Positions 1 to 12,332 of a stretch of DNA of 64,000 nt are shown here, in pieces. The position numbers and the translations under genes are program-made. The stretch's first letter is position 1. The number at the start of each line of letters is the position of its first letter. Under the pieces are notes generated by a model. It was given only the letters and a program-made list of their open reading frames with translations, had not been told where the DNA came from and ran no database searches. The stretch comes from Onthophagus taurus (Eukaryota > Arthropoda > Insecta > Coleoptera > Scarabaeidae), in contig NC_091971.1 of NCBI RefSeq assembly GCF_036711975.1, positions 8,997,501 to 9,061,500 of the forward strand, written 5' to 3'.

Positions 1-897
1 AAAAGGGGTTCTAGCTTCCACGAGATTAGATACACTCCACCTGAATCATCTTCAATGTCAATCCCATCCGAAATTAGTACTTTACCTCTTCCTCCTCCAT
101 GTACTTGTCCTTATTTTGGGGAGAAACAATCAGATAAATCACCCCCACCACCTCCGACGGAGGTAAAAATAATTCCGACCATCGGAAATAGTTTGCCGGT
201 TGAAAATACACCATCACCGGTTCAACCTCAAAGGATAAATTTAGATATAGAAAAATCTTCGATGTCTCCACTTAAGAGATCAATTATTAATAGAAATAGA
301 GATCATTCACCTAATAACATTGTAGTTACTTGGGAATCAAGGAAGAGTCATCGTAGGGGATCTAGTTTTGGAAGTACCAAAACTTCATTGAGTACTTCTC
401 AAAACCAAAGAACTCCTTTATTGCTACGAAGAGCGGCAACTGTTAAACACAACGGCCACGCAGCTCATAATTTAGATAAATCGAAAAACCCCTCATCTCC
501 ATGTTTACTACAAAGATATAATTGTAATAGTAGTAGAACAGCAGGAAACGTACGACCTCATCACAGCAGAAACTCAAGCGTCATCTCAAGAAACTCGTCA
601 AGACACGGCAGGATAATTCGTCTCGAACAGAAAGCGACGAAAGTGCTCGGTGTAGTGTTCTTCACGTTCGTTATCCTTTGGGCGCCGTTTTTCGTGTTAA
701 ACTTACTTCCGGTGTTTTGCCCAAAATGTGAGAAACACATCGGAAATTGGGTGATGCAGTTTGTTACGTGGTTAGGTTACGCCAGTTCGATGGTAAACCC
801 AATTTTCTACACTATTTTCAATAAAGTCTTCAGACAAGCTTTCAAGAAGGTGCTTCTTTGCAGGTATAGAAACCAAACGTGGCGACCACACAGGTGA
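1..897 (+). CDS. 5-HT2B: 5-HT2-type serotonin receptor, C-terminal exon (partial)
   Basis: The frame is open from base 1 to a TGA at 895-897 (298 residues), so the 5' part lies outside the window. The first ~200 residues are a Ser/Pro/Arg-rich low-complexity stretch, fitting a long third intracellular loop. Then comes TM6, starting EQKATKVLGVVFF and carrying WAPFF in place of the usual CWxPFF. A short loop with CPKC follows, then TM7 with GYASSMVNPIFY (the NPxxY motif), and an amphipathic helix 8 FNKVFRQAFKKVLLC with a possible palmitoylated cysteine. The GYxSSxVNP pattern with FNKxxRQAF is typical of the 5-HT2 class rather than dopamine D2-like or 5-HT7 receptors. As known for the family, it would be a Gq-coupled plasma-membrane receptor for serotonin. 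The 5-HT2B rather than 5-HT2A assignment is my recognition of the insect form and less certain. The tail ends 13 residues after the helix-8 cysteine. Confidence 0.87.
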   Translation, partial: KRGSSFHEIRYTPPESSSMSIPSEISTLPLPPPCTCPYFGEKQSDKSPPPPPTEVKIIPTIGNSLPVENTPSPVQPQRINLDIEKSSMSPLKRSIINRNRDHSPNNIVVTWESRKSHRRGSSFGSTKTSLSTSQNQRTPLLLRRAATVKHNGHAAHNLDKSKNPSSPCLLQRYNCNSSRTAGNVRPHHSRNSSVISRNSSRHGRIIRLEQKATKVLGVVFFTFVILWAPFFVLNLLPVFCPKCEKHIGNWVMQFVTWLGYASSMVNPIFYTIFNKVFRQAFKKVLLCRYRNQTWRPHR

Positions 898-944
898 CAA
901 ATCTAAGTTATTTAAAAAAAACCTGATAAGAGCTAATTTATAAT

Positions 945-950
945 AATAAA
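945..950 (+). terminator. Polyadenylation signal of the 5-HT2B-like gene
   Basis: AATAAA lies 48 bases after the receptor stop codon, in AT-rich sequence. It is the first canonical hexamer downstream, so it is a plausible 3' end signal, though further hexamers follow. Confidence 0.4.
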
Positions 951-2411
951 TGTCAATCATCACTGTGTAGTTATAAGTCAACTAGGAATTCCTAATTTAT
1001 TTTTGTACATATAAATACATATAATAAGTAGAAATGTAAATGTTAAACGAGTAAATACCGATATATATCTCTATCATTTACTCTCCACGTGAATTAATGT
1101 ATTTGTATTTGAATTCCCTACTGGCCTACAATTAAATATGAAAACGTGGGCTAAATTGAATAGTTGTATAACTCTATTGTTCATATATACAGGATATTTA
1201 AAATTTCCTAAATGGGTATTTCGATTAATGGTTTTTATTAAAAAATGGAATTTATTTATACGCATTAAATAAATAACGAAGCTATGCGATTAATTTAAAA
1301 ACGTAATAATATATAAACGTATTTGACAATGTACGTTTAGTATTTTTAACGTATTTATTTAAAACCTACATTGTTTAATACAATAATGAAATACAATATA
1401 ATCCCTAAAAATTTCCAATTTATTATATAGAATATTTATTTTATTACAAAATTAATAAATTTATATAATTTATAAACATTCGTATTATAATTAAAAATCA
1501 TTATTCGATATACTTGAAATAGTCGATAATGCACTGAAACTTGTGATATATTTGTAAGTGTAAGAACTCATATAAATAGGCGTGGTGAGTCGCGCCAAAA
1601 TAAAAAAAGGGGAAAAACAATGCTTCATTAATATTAATCTGTTTATATACCCGTGTAGTGAAAACTGTAAAGGCTCCGGTGTTCGAGAGCAAAATAAACA
1701 ATTGTGTATATAGAACGGTTATTTTCTTATCTTCTTTTACTCCCCCATAGTTATAACCCAAAGGCGTCGAAAACAAACGGGACTAAAACGAGAGACATCC
1801 GAGTACGACAAAAACGCTCCGCCCCCCATTACAGAAACAATTCCGGAAAACTGCGATTACCGTCTCGTTTCTTTCCTCCTTCGGTCCGGAAAATTGTTTC
1901 CAAACCGTATGACGTGGATCATCGTTAAACCGAGTACCCGGACCGAATGCAATTTGCCTAATTAAACGCAAGATGTAACTTGCAACCACAGTCTTTGCTA
2001 AGTTCAAACTTGCTCCCAATTCTACTATCTGGTTTGCGGAGGTTTAGATGTTTCGTTTGCGTAAAGGCAGAAAGTAAGAAGGTAGAGCTTTATGATCCTC
2101 TCGGATACGTTGTTGGGTTTCGATAATAATTCGGTCTCCGGGGCGGGGGTCATAAATAAATTACCATTAATATTAGCCACTTTATAGGGGCTTATAAATA
2201 TGCAGTGATTTGATAATGGAAACAGGGGCTCCCCCGCATCACTGAAGAGGATGTATCCGCTGCGGACCGTCGAGCGCGAAAGCTTTGATGAATTATCCGG
2301 TGTAATTAGCTTCCGGTTCAGCAGGAAGCTTAAAATATTTGATTGGTTTAATAAAATTCATTTATCACTGCACACAATTATGAACACAAAAAAAAATTTA
2401 GTTTTTTTAAA

Positions 2412-2670
2412 TATAGCAAAATCTCGTTATAATGGATTAAAACACCGCTGCGTTCTATATTTGTTAGTTCTACTTTTAGTTCAATAAAAATGTACAACAA
2501 TCTAGCATTGAATAACAAGTAAAACTAGAACTAACACTAGACCCAGAACTAGAAAGTTGCGGGCTAAACCCGAATGTTTCTAGGTGTTAGTTCCAGTTTT
2601 AGTTCAATGAAAAATATATAACAATCTAACGCGTTCTAACTAGATCCGTTATATCGCGGTTTTACTGTAT
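2412..2670. mobile_element. pogo/Tigger-like MITE with internal foldback
   Basis: The left end reads TATAGCAAAATCTCGTTATA and the right end, reverse-complemented, TACAGTAAAACCGCGATATA. These are imperfect inverted repeats flanked by TA, as in pogo/Tigger-type elements (family assignment from memory). Inside, a second inverted repeat built from the words ACTAGAACTAACACTAGAC and CTAGAA...CGGGCTAAACCCGAA forms a hairpin around 2510-2620. There is no coding capacity. The same internal words recur at 50136-50530, so this is a dispersed family. Confidence 0.6.
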
Positions 2671-5600
2671 TTTCTTTGATGTATCCAAATACATTTTCCT
2701 TTTTACAACCTGTTTTATACCTTCTATTATGGCTCGACTCAACCCTGAAGAATATTTCAACTCAAATGCAGTTTTGTTACGATGAAAACCCGAAACGTGG
2801 CGGAAACCCTGCTTTCGTTTCCTTTATAATCGTCCGGTTTGTTTGAAGGGGGTGTCGTTCAAAGGTAGCCCCGTAATTCGAGCGTAGGACCCTCGACGTC
2901 GTAACCTTTGACCTGTTTTAAACGTTCACCATCGACCTAATGAAATTAAACATTCCAAAAAGCCCGGAAGGAAAGCCGAAATGATAAAATAAATTGCCAA
3001 GATTACAACGATTTAATTACTCGAATTTGCTTTTACTTACTCTTGCTAACCGGTCGTTTCCAAAGAACATTTACTTTTACTTTAATGAGCAAGCAATTTA
3101 TCAATCATTAATTAATTATTTAATGTTTAACTTTGAAGGAATATTAGAATTTATAATTCCACGTAATCTAATACGTAGCATCCATAAAGCTTGTACGTGG
3201 TTATGCGTTACCATATGAATTATACAAACGTGGTAAAATACGATTATGGTCCCTACATGACTAATGTGTTATAAAACGTATGGGGTAGTTCCGTTAAGAA
3301 TTATTTATCCAGATTACACATTTAGATAAAAACTCAATTAAGTTAATTTACACCAAAAATCTCCCACATCATTTTATAATAAAGACATACACCGTGATTA
3401 TCGGATTTTCTCCTGAAATCAAATTTGAAGCTCACCGTTTCGAGTTAATTACCGCAAACAGTATCAGTGCCTTTGCGGGATCCCTAGTGTCCTCTAATTA
3501 ACTGCATGTGAAGATGCGGTGTAAATGGGGGGTAAACAATCGAGCCGTAGTACGGCGTATTGATTATCTCGAGTCGTACTTCCGGACGACGTCGGAGCCA
3601 TTAACCAATCTGGGCGCCCCCCTCTCTTAACTTGCATCCCTTTTAACTCCCTTTTGTCTATGCCCACAGCATGAACCCCCTACTTTCGGCAGGGTGAACT
3701 AATGAAGGGCGTCGCGACATGTTCCAGATTACCATTAGGAGATTTTAGAATTAATAACTATAAATCAAAAGGAATTTTAAGATAAAAACGAACCGAAAGG
3801 TTTTGAAGGTAACCTTGACAAATTGGCGTAATAAGTAGAGGGTGACATTAGGGCGCCGGAATTGGGGCTGATGTTGCTTCAACGACATCAACCCCACACG
3901 TGCCGAATACCAAAGTCCCGTCTCCCAGAACGACAGGGTAAATTCCATTTTCCCGCGGGGAAAAGGGTGCACGTGTGCCAAGGAGGATCGCGTACGTGTC
4001 TTAATTTCCCAGGTACAATAAGGACTCTCGCGAGAGGACCCAACGAGACGTAACCCGATTTGGCTGAATATTTAAGTGAAGATTTAGATGTGGAAACAAC
4101 CATCTCTACTGAGAGTGTATTTTCTTGAAACAAAAAGAGATACACTATAACCTAAATTTGTAGTAGTTAAACCCTTTAAATTATAATTTTAATTAAGCTC
4201 ACAAGTCGAAATGGCAAAATGTAAGCATTAAATCATATCTAACGTTTGAGTTACTCTGACGTTACTAAAACTAGTGTAGATAGGATTACACTATAAAATA
4301 TCATCACCTTTCTTTAATATGATAACACTTGGCAGACTATCTTCAGATATCATTAGAAATGTTGCAATATTTCTAGCATTCTGCTATTTCCTATTTTCTT
4401 TGAGTGTTCGCTTAGATCTTGTAACATGTTTTCCAGTTCCTCTATGTCTAAACTGATCAGTACCGACATTTTCCCAATCCAATTATTTAAATACATTTTC
4501 TTGGGCAAAATCTGTTTAAAACAAATTGGTAAAGTGTACACCAAAAAGGAATCTTCCTTTGTATGGAAAAATTACAATATTTATAAAAAATGAAGCAAAC
4601 TGCAAATCGAAATCTTCGAAGGAAAACGCTTTTTATTCAAATCCCATTCCACGGTAGGTGGTGTCAGCGAACGTGCATTACAAACAGGCAAATATTGATA
4701 TACAAGGAAGAGGTATGGAAAGTCGAACTCCAGACTTTCGGGCCTCTGTCCGATTAAAGGACGCATATATCCCGCCCCAGGGGACGGTACCCTATGGGAT
4801 ATCAAATATTTAGGAAAATCGAGCGAGGTCGTTCCAGTTTCGGTTCAAAAAGGAACTATTAGATGTGAAAGTCTTTTTTAAAATAAACTAAAATACAGAG
4901 ATATCTAAAGGATTACATCGAATATTATGATTAGATATTAAAATGTAGTTGATAGTCAATTATAATTTAGTATGTTGTAAGTTCCAGTCAATTTAACAGT
5001 TGTTTTAGAAGTTTGAGTGCCAGCGCCTCCACCAAAGTTGTTCGCTTGTCGAAGACACCGCATGCCTAATAGCCCCGTACAAGTTTAGCGGACCGTGTAA
5101 GCTCACATTCAGTATTAAACGGAGCCCCTTGCACTTAACTCCCGAGCGCGGAATAACTCAGGTAACGATGGGAAAGTGGCGAAGTGGCAATCTGTCTTCA
5201 TTACCGTAATAAATTTGACACGGCCAGTCCCGTGGGGCTATTGTGCGGTAGACTGCAACGCCATGGAACCAGTAATTTAACAGACAATGAGACCGGCGTT
5301 GTACAAACGCCGGATGCCGAATGCCCTGTGTTATTTTTTTTATAATTCTGCGTTTACCCCCAAAACCCAACAGAATTCACATAATAGAAACGGGTAATAA
5401 TAAATCTAGTAGTACTTTGACGGGAATGTTTCACCCATTTGTTATCGTTGTTATTGACATTCCAAAAAAATCCTAAAAAATATTAATCAATTTTTACAGT
5501 TTGTTCAACATTCTAATCAAAATTATCCAAGGCATAAGTTCCGCCATAAATTATCCTCATACCAAAACCCTTGGCGAACCTAATTAAATTAATTCCCACC

Positions 5601-8600
5601 TCCTTCTGACAGGGTGAAAATTGCATTTATACATGTGACCTTTAAAGTTTAACGTTGAAAATGTCGGAGTCGGGTTGGAGAATGGAAATTTTCGTTCACC
5701 ATCAGCAACTTTCCTTTCTCTTTACAAAACCATCCTTCCTCACAAATTAGGAAATATTTTTAAAGTGTGAACGAAGTTCTTCTCGACAACGTCCACCAAT
5801 CCCTCGTGAGTTGAATTTCTGAAAGTAGATTTCTGTAGGTTCGCAGTCGTTGACTTCGGACCACAGCTCATTTAAATTAGCAGTGGGACCGGTTCCTACA
5901 ACTTAACTTCGTCCCGAGCTCCGTTAGAACAAAGGAAGTGTATTCTATCAAGGTATTTGGTGGAATGTCTTTGTTAGGAAGTCGTCTAAGAAATTGCTCC
6001 GCGGAAACGGAAGCACAATCAGTTGAGAGAGTTTATGTTACAAAATAATACAAAACAATAAGATTCAAGTCGCTATCAATATCATTGTCATCTAAAACCA
6101 ACTAAAAATCTTCTTAAAGTGCACAATTTTCGACTTTAGAAACTTTATCCGTTTGTTCTCGTGTAGACGTTCATATGTCGCATATGCTTGATAAAAGCTC
6201 GTGTTTATAGAGAAACTTGACTATGAAATTGCTTGCAAAGCCAAAAGTTGTATGGCGTAACCGTTATTCGAAAGAAAACTTACAGAGCGAATACATTCCC
6301 GAAACGGTTTCTGATTTTGCTGATCCAATCGAAAAATCAATTGGAAAAATAACAACAAACCAGAGCTTTATTTTTCCATTTCCTCACTAATGGGATCACC
6401 GCGTAAACCATTGTATTGAGTTCGTTTTCGACTTCCTGTGAAGATAATAGAGCCCCGATAACCGTCAAAACACCGTTAATTGCACGCAATTAGCGCTCGG
6501 CACGGTCCATTGCGAAACCACCGCAGCCCTTGATTAATACATCGCGAATTTGTTTATGTAATTGAGGGGTAAAATTCGTTTATGACGTGGGAGGGTATCC
6601 GTTTTGAAAAATCCCAAAGCGACAATCCATTTTACAACCGCCCCCACGAGGAAAACGGGGAATAAAGATAATTGATGAGATGGATGGAACTTTATATAAG
6701 GGTGCAAAATTAGTTGAGGAAACAGTTCGATCTATATTTTAAAGCGGAAATTCCAACACCCACAGCTTATTTCAAAACAAAAAGGGTAACTATGGATTAC
6801 CGTAACTTGTTGTATTGGATTAGTTGTAGCCTTTGTGCCCTCTCGAATAGGGGAAGGGATTCGGTGGTCGAGTTAATAAATTCTCTTGCTCTAAATCGAT
6901 TCGGTGAATTATTGCTTCGCGTAGAACTAGGTGTCGGTGGAGCTTTTTGCAAAGGGGGTGTAACAATTTGCCTCTCTATCCGTTTCGTATATGTAAATTG
7001 TAAAGTTCGAAACTAGAACGGAACTTGTAGAGAATTACGATTCTCTGAATCAGAAGTTTTTTTTGTAACTTAATTAAAATTATCCTTTTAAACACAAGTA
7101 AAATGGTATGGGAAAAAACTTTACAAAAATAAGTAAAAGTTAAAAGCCTTTTTTAGAAATAAAATCGAATCTAAAGCACGAATAAACGTTATTTTTACGG
7201 CCCATTAGCTTTCTCTGATGCCTGTTCAAGTTAGAAGACGACGACGAAAACGACAGACATTAAGGGCCGAAATTAGCGAAGAACGTGCGAGAGAAAAAAC
7301 GTGGGGCGTAAGGGGTAGCGGGTATAATCCGGTAATTTTCATTTTCCTTCGCGTCGAGTGGGCCAGGACGCAATCTCGTCTCGACTTTTTCGACTCAATT
7401 GGAAATCCTCCGGCCGTCAGATCCGGCCTCAATTGAGCCGAGGGCCAATTTCTCACCAGGCTTCAAGCTTTAGACCTGACAACTCAGACGGCCTTTTTGT
7501 TTTACAACCCTGAGAAACCGGCAATTAAGACCAGTTTTCGTTAAGGATGTTTGTGAAATCAATGTTACTGTTTATTTTTCTTGTCACTTATAAACGAAAA
7601 AAAAATTATCTTGGTTAAAAAATTGTTATTAGTCTACAGATCCACCTAGATCTGAACGAGATATGTTAGTTGCCGCAAAACGACGTGTTCATTCAAGAAC
7701 GGAATTACAATTACACTAAGTTACAACTATGTACATCCACCGCCTGATTTACACTCCACGTATGTTTAGTAGGGGAATAGTGTCATCACCCATACAACTT
7801 TGGAAACACTCAACTTATGGTAACTGATAATTCATGATAATTTATGTAAAATTTCTCTCACTGTAATTTCAACTCGTTCCTGATGTAATAAGTCTAGTGA
7901 AGGTATCGCTAGAACTTCGGTGCTGGACTTTTTTTTCTGGCAGTATATATTTTTTTGGCAGCTAATACGTGTGCCATCTTCTATATTATGCCTTCCTCCC
8001 AAGGCTCATGAGATCCAAGGATCATGACCAGCCAAGATGTTCCACAAGATTTGCCCCAATACATACCATTGTAGAAAATCTATTTACTAGTAAAGGAGTT
8101 CTTCTAGTAATGACTTCTTTAATTTTTTTAATTTTTCATGTCTTTCTAATTGCTCTTGATTTCTTCTATTATTCAGAGTTATCTTCGTAATTCAGGTTCC
8201 AAATCTCCTGCTTCGCCATGGTTTCATTTCTATTTCAATGACTGTCATTTCCCTATCATTGTATTAAGAACATTTCGTATCCTTTCCACAATTCAGATGG
8301 CATTTCTAATATGCTTTGCTAAATGTTGACATCTGAATGCTTGCCAAAAAACAATGGGTTGAGAAGAAGAAATTCTAAAAACATTCCTACTTAACGGCAA
8401 TTATAATGCAATAACAATAACCAATGGATTCTGTATTTTTGCATTATTCACGTTTATTGATTGTTCAAAAACTCCAGCTCAAACTTTAGACACTAAATGT
8501 TAACGATTTTTTGTTGATAGCAGTTTTAACACTACATCTAAAAAGTAAATATACTAATTTCAAAAATTATATATTCTGGCGGAGGTGCCAGTTTAAAAAC

Positions 8601-11600
8601 ATTATTATAACTTTTCATTTACATTTCACAAAAGAATTCAACAAATCTAAATTACAAATATGGGGCCAGTACATATCCTATTTACACGAATTATTTTTTT
8701 CAAATTTGCACTTTTATTACAAATTTATTGCTATAAACACCTAGCACATTTATATATTTTAGAATCGTTAATCGTATATTATAAATATATATTTCGTGCC
8801 AGATTTTAGTTTTAATACCAAAATAAACGTTCCCCGTTTATTACCCATATACAGATCCCCACCCGGTTTTCATCTCTCGCAGGAATAAACGCCATTTTAA
8901 ATAACTGGCAAATGTAATTTAAACTTTAATACCATTTCAATTCGCTGTGTCACCGTTGCTCGACTCGCATTTTAAAGCCTAGCATTCTGGAAACAATACA
9001 ACCAAAGCCAACAAAAGCGCAACCTTTCGACCATTCAACCTCAACCGACAATAATAATGATTATTATTAAGGTAGTTTGATATATCGACCAGAAAATCTT
9101 CGAAACGCGTTTATTGTAAAGATGGGATGATTTTCGAGATTATTTTTCAATCTTAGTTTAAAAATAACTATTTGCTGCCTTACAATGTAATAGACTATTA
9201 CCATCGCGAATACGTCGCTTCATTGATTTAATTTGTCAGCGTAAATGTGTCGATTATGGGTGTGTTCTACCTCGAAGCGAACTGAGGTTAATGGGTCGAA
9301 ATGTTCCACCACGCGATTGATGAATAACATACTAAATTACAATTGGTCATCGATTGATATTTCAGGTTCACGTAAGCATAAATAATTTCTATTCGCCACG
9401 GTAGACGTTTCCTAATTAACAATCTGTCGAGTCACAACATATAAATCTTTTTATTAATAAAATATGATGTGGTGGTTTTAACGAATGGTATCTCATCGTT
9501 ACGTGCCTCGTAAATAGTGATAATACAGGAATTTCGCTTTCAGCGTACGAGGTACGTGGAAAAATTGCAATATTTGTGCGTCGGGAGCGCCGTTGAAAGG
9601 TTTTCCGGTCATAGCACGTACGGTAAAGCCCGGTTATGAGCGAACCCAACGAGAACGCCTTTTATTATGGCGTCGCATTGATGCATTGATTTTCTCGTTT
9701 GTACACAAGCTGGAACGACTTTAATGGTGCCGTTTTAAAACTTTATACCATAACAAAAAAAATAAATGAATTCATACAAAAACATGACATTAAGATGAAA
9801 GGAGAAAGCTATGAGATACGTTTCGATTTATCCTCAACTTATTGAATCCGATATAGCTAAAAGCATATAGACCTAAAGTCCATGTTATATGGGGAGTATG
9901 AAATATTACGGTACCTATATTAAAGTAGGATAAAAAGTTCGATACAGGTTTTAAATAAAAACTCCGATGTAAACTTTATTTCATTTCATAGCCAGACCAT
10001 TTTTTTTATTCTTTTTTAACCCCAGACGTTTTGATTTATGTTTTTCTCTTAAAATCAAACGAGTCCCATTCACGATAAAAATAACTCCTTACCTTTTAAC
10101 TTCATTGACATAAAAAGAAATACAATAAAGGAAAGGAATGAAAAAATTAAAGATTACTTGCAAAATAACACACCGACGTTTTCTTAACCATTTCTAACGA
10201 TTAATAGCCACCACCGCATAGCATATTTGCAGTGGCGGACGTTGGCACGAACCCTCTCTCTTTCCACTAACTGGCCGTCTGTCTCCGAATGACACCCAAT
10301 TTATTCCCTTCAACGCTACACCAGTCACTTTGCCCTAGGGTGGGTGTGACTGCTTCACCTTCCGTAAATTCGTTTCCGGCCCCATACACTGTTAATATTG
10401 TCACGGGGGTGATCGATATCGAACCGACATACTTTTCAACATAATTTTTACATTATTCGACACGCTTAAAACAATTCAACAATAAAATATTGATCATAAA
10501 TGAAACAAAATGAATTGAAAAAGGTATAAAAGTGTGTGCTAGAAAATTTCATATAACCCAGTAATTTAAAAATTTTTCGAATTCCCCCTCTCTCTATAGT
10601 ACCGACAGTAAAATAGATGTTCTCGATTAGATTACGTAGCAGGGGGTATTGCGTTTTTACGTTTGGGGTTCGGATCTCGAACAGGTGACGGTTTAAAAAA
10701 TGACCGGCAATAAAACCCGGAGCGCCATAAAAGCGGAAAAGGAACGCTTTTGGAATGCAGGATGACCCGTCGTCGTTCGGCGGTGCTAGCAACAGCAGGA
10801 AGAGAAGAGAGATTGATGTTGAACGCAGCACTCGATTTTAAAACCGTTAAAATCCGGACCGGCGGTTTTGCCCACGGTTAAATTGTTAAAAATCGTCGAT
10901 TTAAATGAAAAAGGACACCCCAAGGTCAAATTGCCACCATCCCCCGGAAAGCGGTAAATTTAAATTTGTTGTTTTCTCGTGGGATATTTATGGTCAGAAT
11001 TGGGTTTGCTCGGTGACAAATTAAGACGTCGTTGCGAACGAAAGGGTCCACCACCTGGAAGTGACACTGCGTCCGAGCGCTAAAATTGACAATTAACCGC
11101 GAAATTAGAAATTATCGCACTCGGATGAGGACGACCGGCCTCATTACTTCGCCCCGGTTAGGAAAGTAGATTTCCGCTTGTCGATTTTCCGAGTGGTGCT
11201 CGGGGAAAAATCTTAATTAATAGTTTCATCCACCGTTTCCCAGGAAAAAAGGCCAATTCAACTCGAAAATGAAGCTGGAGCTTCCCGAACGAAAGTACCG
11301 TCATTAAATCGTCATTCGGAATTAATCTGGAACCAAAGGGTTTTAATTACGCTTCACCGCAGTTAAATATTCAATAATCGATTTTTTTAAATTTTTTTAA
11401 AAATAAAGTTTAAGAAAAATATTCCATAAATCGTTTTAAAATTTTATTATTATAGTATCGATCGTAAATACGGTGATATTTTAATAGGCCCATTACGACC
11501 TGCGATAAATCTTGAATTATAGTAGCAATTTAAGGATAACGCTGTGACGTACGGCCACTTTGGCTAGGCTGGGTTAAATCGTGCTATTTTCGTACTCACT

Positions 11601-12332
11601 AATCAGATTAAACTTCCATAACGTTAATTGATTGAAACGGTTTACCTACCCGAAGTTAATTACAAAGACAAAGTATAGAAATATATCTCTTCTCTTGAGA
11701 TACTTTTAGATCTTGTATTACATTAACCGCTCTAAACAACATTAAAAATAAAAGTATGAAACACCTAGCACTCATCCCTTTCCTGTAAAGGGTTGCAAGC
11801 AAGTAAAAGATTACATCAGCACAACCTCCGAGAAGCTTTTAACGCAAGAGCATGATTAAGAAGCATCCAGAATTATTTAAAAGCTCGAAATGACAAATCC
11901 CGTACCCATCCCCGTTTAATTATCTCTAAAAACCATCCGTATCAAAAAACTTCTATTTTTAGATTCAATTTCCTTTTTACCTCCACATAACATTTCTCAA
12001 TTTATAACCAGTGGAAACAAATCCCGCAAACTTTATGTTGTTTTTTCGGGAAACACACGAGTTTAATTAAACCTCTTGTAGGCGGACAAAAACGCACTTA
12101 CCTTTAAAGGTAATAATTAAAAATGCACAACTTCAACGTGACCGTAGCGCCGTTACACACGCGAGGTCAAAGTGGAGAGTTAATTAAATAAACGCTAACC
12201 GCACGAAAGTTTATTCCTTTTAAATACCATAACGGTGGCGTTAAAAGGGTTAACGAGTTCCGTTCGAATCGCGATCAATTTTTTTTTAATATTAAAAAAA
12301 ATCATATTGAAATGGTTTCAAAAGGAACTCAC

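Larger units (their letters stand above)
898..12332. other. 11.4 kb non-coding stretch
   Basis: I find no recognisable coding exon here on either strand. The first kilobase is AT-rich 3' flank. From about 2 kb on, AT-rich sequence alternates with unusually CpG-rich patches of 150-500 bases (about 3420-3720, 5000-5330, 6380-6560, 8820-9010, 10200-10440 and 10840-11340). These patches are rich in TAATTA-type homeodomain cores and have no sustained reading frame. One pogo-like MITE lies at 2412-2670. Short ORFs are present but match nothing I know. If the Rpn2 model continues to the left, this stretch is also its intron. Confidence 0.5.

Noticed and set aside
5158..5370. 70-codon minus ORF containing RTIAPRDWPCQIYYGNEDRL
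   Set aside because: Looks somewhat protein-like, but matches no family I know, has no splice context, and is not the missing Rpn2 C-terminus.
7218..7456. Overlapping + and - ORFs of about 75 codons
   Set aside because: Arg-rich, mutually antisense and unlike any known protein; by-products of a CpG-rich patch.
10466..10831. 121-codon minus ORF with a hydrophobic start
   Set aside because: No recognisable domain and composition follows the AT-rich background.
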